In this document: piece by piece, positions 13,262-15,244 of the stretch
Layout of the letters: the number at the start of each line of letters is the position of its first letter
How positions within the stretch are numbered: position 1 is the stretch's first letter
NCBI GenBank assembly: GCA_946626395.1
Contig: CAMOUF010000204.1
Coordinates: 1 to 15,244 of the forward strand
DNA: 15,244 nt
Source: an uncultured Clostridia bacterium
GTDB taxonomy: Bacteria; Bacillota; Clostridia; Christensenellales; Aristaeellaceae
Direction: 5' to 3'
The notes under the pieces: generated by a model
Told to the model about the DNA's origin: nothing
Database searches by the model: none
What the model saw: only the letters and a program-made list of their open reading frames with translations
Program-made: the position numbers and the translations under genes

Positions 13262-14791
13262 TCAAAGAACGGTTTCCTTCCGTTCCTTTTCCTCGGCTTC
13301 CGGTTCCTCCACTTCCATCTGGCGCTGGCAGTCCTTGTTCAGCTTTTTCAGCTTTCGGGCCAGAGCGGGGGAGGCGGCCCCATCCTTCATGCGCCACAGC
13401 CAGTTGCCCCCTGTGGTGCCGGGACGGTTCATGGTGGCCCAGTCGTCCAGGCCCAGGATATCCTGCATGGCGGCCATGGCGATGCGGGCTTTGCTGCCGT
13501 ACACCGTTTTTACGAAAGCCCAGGGCGCTTCCTCCAAGGTTTTAAAGCCCGTGATTTCTTTGGCGGATTTCAGCTCTTCCTTCGTGCAGTTCTTCACCCG
13601 GGACAGAGCGGTCACGTTATCGTGGGTGCCGGTGTAATAGGCGGTGTTCACGGGAATATTTTCCGGGGTGTGAATGTTGGAATCATCCGCGCCAAAGGCG
13701 AAGGACAGCACCTTCATGCCCGGATACCCGGTAAAGGCGATCAGGTCCCGCACCCGGTCGTTTACCGCCCCCAGGTCCTCCGCCACCACGTTCAGCCCCG
13801 GCAGCTTTTTATTCAGGGTAATAAACAATTCCTTTCCGGGGCCGATGACCCAGCGGCCGTTGCGGGCGTTGGGCGCGCCGTGGGCCACGGAATAATAATT
13901 GGCAAAGCCGATAAAATGATCCACCCGAATGATATCGTACATATCGCCCATGTGCTTCATCCGGCGCACCCACCAGCCGTAGCCCTTGGATTTAAGAAAG
14001 CTCCAGCGGTACAGGGGATTGCCCCACAATTGGCCGTCGGCGGAAAAATAATCCGGCGGCACCCCTGCGATGCGCCGGGGCACCCGGTCCTCGTCCAGCT
14101 GGAATACTTCGGGCTGGGTCCAGGTATCGGCGCTGTCCTCGGCCACGTAAATGGGCATATCGCCAAAGAGCTGAATACCCAGGCCGTTGCAGTATTCTTT
14201 CAGGGCCCGCCATTGCTTGGCGAACACATACTGGCACCACATATGGAAGCTGATATCCTTATCCAGCTTTTTGCGGTACTTGGCAAGCACCGCTTCTTCC
14301 CGCATCTGGGCGGCTTTATCGGGCCACTTGGTCCACATCACGCCGCCGAAATGGGCCTTGATGGCGGTAAAGAGGGCAAAGTCCCGCAGCCATTCGTTTT
14401 CATCGGCGAAGCGCTGAATGTCCTTTTTCAGCTTCCGTTCAGAGGCGGCGAAGGCCTTGCGCAGCAGCGCCATTTTATGCTTCTGCACCGGGGGAAAGTC
14501 TACCAGTTCCGGGTTTTCAGGCACATACCGCTCCGCGTCGGATAGATCCAGCCAGCCGTTTTCCGCCAGCTTGTCAATGGAAATCAGCATGGGATTCCCG
14601 GCAAAAATGCTGGTGGACTGATAGGGGGATTCGCCGTAGCCCGTGGGCCCCATGGGCAGCACCTGCCAAATGCCCATGTTGGCTTCATGCAGAAAATCGG
14701 CGAAGGCATAGGCTTCCTTGCCCAGACTGCCAATGCCGTCGGGCCCCGGCAGGGAAGAAATGTGGAGCAGGATTCCGCTTTGACGCAGCAT
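13262..14791 (-). CDS. malQ: 4-alpha-glucanotransferase (amylomaltase), GH77
   Basis: This 509-aa cytoplasmic enzyme transfers alpha-1,4-glucan segments between maltodextrins in glycogen or maltodextrin metabolism. Its length is typical of short bacterial amylomaltases. N-terminal landmarks are RQSGILLHISSLPGP (3-17) and LPMGPTGYGESPYQ (45-58). The catalytic residues are nucleophile D291 (RVDHFIGF), acid/base E338 (VAEDLG) and stabiliser D391 (GTHDN), close to the Thermus positions 293, 340 and 395. The 250s region GVPPDYFSADGQLWGNPLY is also characteristic. The C-terminal 17 residues are a charged Glu-rich tail. AAAGGGA lies upstream of the ATG at 14791. The XRE regulator follows downstream and a LacI-family gene lies upstream, suggesting a regulated maltodextrin locus. 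Confidence 0.96.
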   Translation of the reverse strand: MLRQSGILLHISSLPGPDGIGSLGKEAYAFADFLHEANMGIWQVLPMGPTGYGESPYQSTSIFAGNPMLISIDKLAENGWLDLSDAERYVPENPELVDFPPVQKHKMALLRKAFAASERKLKKDIQRFADENEWLRDFALFTAIKAHFGGVMWTKWPDKAAQMREEAVLAKYRKKLDKDISFHMWCQYVFAKQWRALKEYCNGLGIQLFGDMPIYVAEDSADTWTQPEVFQLDEDRVPRRIAGVPPDYFSADGQLWGNPLYRWSFLKSKGYGWWVRRMKHMGDMYDIIRVDHFIGFANYYSVAHGAPNARNGRWVIGPGKELFITLNKKLPGLNVVAEDLGAVNDRVRDLIAFTGYPGMKVLSFAFGADDSNIHTPENIPVNTAYYTGTHDNVTALSRVKNCTKEELKSAKEITGFKTLEEAPWAFVKTVYGSKARIAMAAMQDILGLDDWATMNRPGTTGGNWLWRMKDGAASPALARKLKKLNKDCQRQMEVEEPEAEEKERKETVL

Positions 14792-14854
14792 GTAGATCGT
14801 CCCTTTCGTATGATTTTATATGTTGATGCTTAATGAAATCAGATAGGAGTTAGG

Positions 14855-14873
14855 CAAATACTGATTAATTCAA
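14855..14873 (-). promoter_or_regulatory. shared motif upstream of malQ (ATCAGTATTTG)
   Basis: On the minus strand TTGAATTAATCAGTATTTG (14873-14855) lies 64-82 bp before the malQ start, in the same orientation as the near-identical 19-mer before GH10. No -10 box sits at the matching distance here. A different AT-rich candidate -10, TATAAA, lies nearer the gene at about 14822-14817. Confidence 0.35.
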
Positions 14874-14991
14874 AAAAATTCATATTTATGCGATGACTGG
14901 AAGAACAACAGGTACGGGCGTTTATCTCCGCCTGAATGAGACAATCATTCCTTTTGCTGGATTCTCCAGCTTTCGTAATACCAGCTTTTTC

Positions 14992-15010
14992 GGGCGGATA
15001 ATATCCGCCC
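14992..15010. repeat. perfect REP-like palindrome
   Basis: GGGCGGATA (14992-15000) and TATCCGCCC (15002-15010) are perfect complements around a single central A. There is no T-run on either strand, so it is unlikely to be an ordinary terminator. It looks like a dispersed extragenic palindrome. Confidence 0.7.
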
Positions 15011-15073
15011 CTACCCTTTGTCTATCCCTTACAGCGTATTTTTATGAGATATTATGAATTGATCAGTATATAC

Positions 15074-15144
15074 TTAGGAGTGAATAGATTGCGCTCGCGC
15101 ATTGAACAGTTTTCAACTCCTCACTCCTCCCTCCTCACTCCTAA
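15074..15144. repeat. nested inverted repeat spanning the lacI 3' end
   Basis: TTAGGAGTGA (15074-15083) and TCACTCCTAA (15135-15144) are perfect 10-bp complements. They enclose a smaller hairpin TGCG-CTCG-CGCA (15090-15101). The right arm is made of heptamer units. Because the LacI-family stop lies at 15113-15115, the transcript could fold here and affect its 3' end. Confidence 0.55.
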
Positions 15145-15244
15145 CTCTGATAGAGCCCGGCGCTGATTCCCGCATCTCCAGCTTCCCGGCCACGGTGACG
15201 TGGCGGGCGGGGGCGTGATTTTCCATCATATCCAGCAGCACCGC
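15113..15244 (-). CDS. LacI-family transcriptional regulator, C-terminal fragment (cut by window edge)
   Basis: Only the last 43 residues are present; the 5' part lies beyond the window. The sequence AVLLDMMENHAPARHVTVAG, then KLEMRESAPGS, matches the usual end of LacI/GalR sugar-binding domains (a final helix followed by a strand ending in a RES motif). Family members normally stop soon after the RES motif. Here the frame continues as IRVRSEEGGVRS through the heptamer array to a TGA at 15113-15115, so the repeat supplies the tail and probably the stop. The gene faces malQ on the same strand, so a sugar-responsive repressor of the malQ locus is plausible, but the ligand cannot be read from this fragment. 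Confidence 0.75.
   Translation of the reverse strand, partial: AVLLDMMENHAPARHVTVAGKLEMRESAPGSIRVRSEEGGVRS
15117..15147. repeat. heptanucleotide tandem array (CTCCTCA type, about 4.4 units)
   Basis: Units read CTCCTCA, CTCCTCC, CTCCTCA, CTCCTAA, then CTC. On the minus strand the array is translated as the last residues of the LacI-family protein. It is a second 7-bp array, distinct in sequence from that at 12453-12480 and about 2.6 kb away. Confidence 0.75.

Larger units (their letters stand above)
14838..15151. repeat. composite repeat element between lacI-type gene and malQ
   Basis: This stretch begins with ATCAGA (14838-14843) and ends with the complementary TCTGAT (15146-15151). Inside it CAAATACTGATTAATTCA (14855-14872) and TGAATTGATCAGTATATA (15055-15072) form an imperfect 18-bp inverted repeat (15 of 18). 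Further inside are GCTGG (14956-14960)/CCAGC (14966-14970) and a perfect GC-rich palindrome. The right end carries a nested hairpin and a heptamer array. No open reading frame is convincing in 14792-15112. The layout suggests a small non-autonomous mobile element or several repeats nested in one site. The exact ends are my inference. Confidence 0.5.

Noticed and set aside
12443..14545. A 700-codon open frame on the plus strand opposite malQ and the XRE gene
   Set aside because: It spans two well-supported genes and their intergenic gap in antisense, has no domain and shows His/Gly-rich composition typical of shadow frames.
14992..15010. The GGGCGGATA palindrome as a terminator of the LacI-family gene
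   Set aside because: Read on the minus strand the hairpin is followed by GAAAAAGC rather than a T-run, so an intrinsic terminator is not supported.

Overview
The window looks like the chromosome of an anaerobic, spore-forming, fibre-degrading Clostridia-type Firmicute, probably from gut or rumen. The evidence is GC-rich coding with strong AGGAGG-type ribosome binding sites, a group II ECF vitamin-transporter core, a DUF3794/LysM protein of the SipL spore-coat type, an iron-sulfur aldo/keto reductase, and xylan genes (GH10, GH67) with a GH77 amylomaltase. The species cannot be fixed from the sequence alone. I see no rRNA, tRNA, CRISPR array, insertion sequence or phage gene.

Layout. (1) 107-1093, minus: a GMP synthase with only the ATP-pyrophosphatase and dimerisation domains. 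A divergent AT-rich region with recognisable promoters follows. (2) 1413-3902, plus: ecfA1-ecfA2-ecfT with overlapping ends. (3) 3903-4167: a gene-free stretch holding a branched palindromic structure. (4) 4168-5620, plus: an ECF sigma factor overlapping a one-pass membrane protein that is probably its anti-sigma factor. A 13-bp hairpin ends this unit. (5) 5704-7989, minus: intracellular GH67 alpha-glucuronidase, then a small HD-domain (p)ppGpp-hydrolase-like gene 21 bp downstream, both behind a strong sigma-A-type promoter at 8041-8069. (6) 8110-9645, minus: the SipL-like protein, divergent from (7) 9792-10937, plus: the Fe-S aldo/keto reductase. (8) A bidirectional terminator, then 11056-12261, minus: a secreted GH10 xylanase. 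(9) 12485-14791, minus: malQ followed by an XRE regulator with a degenerate S24/LexA-like domain. (10) 15113-15244, minus: the C-terminal end of a LacI-family regulator cut by the window edge.

How the genes fit together. The GH10 enzyme would cut xylan outside the cell, and GH67 would remove (methyl)glucuronic acid from imported aldouronic acids inside. No transporter for these is in the window. The LacI-family gene, malQ and the XRE regulator lie on one strand and may be a maltodextrin locus. Three genes (reductase, GH10, malQ) share an 11-bp word, ATCAGTATTTG, upstream in the same orientation.

The least ordinary DNA is intergenic. Two composite repeat regions (about 12290-12480 and 14838-15151) each combine this word, hairpins and a degenerate 7-bp tandem array. 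The second array runs into the 3' end of the LacI-family gene and supplies its last codons and its stop. I did not find a clearly new multi-gene system. The best candidates for follow-up are the glutaminase-less GMP synthase, the repeat elements and shared motif, the degenerate S24 regulator and the branched structure at 3982-4070.
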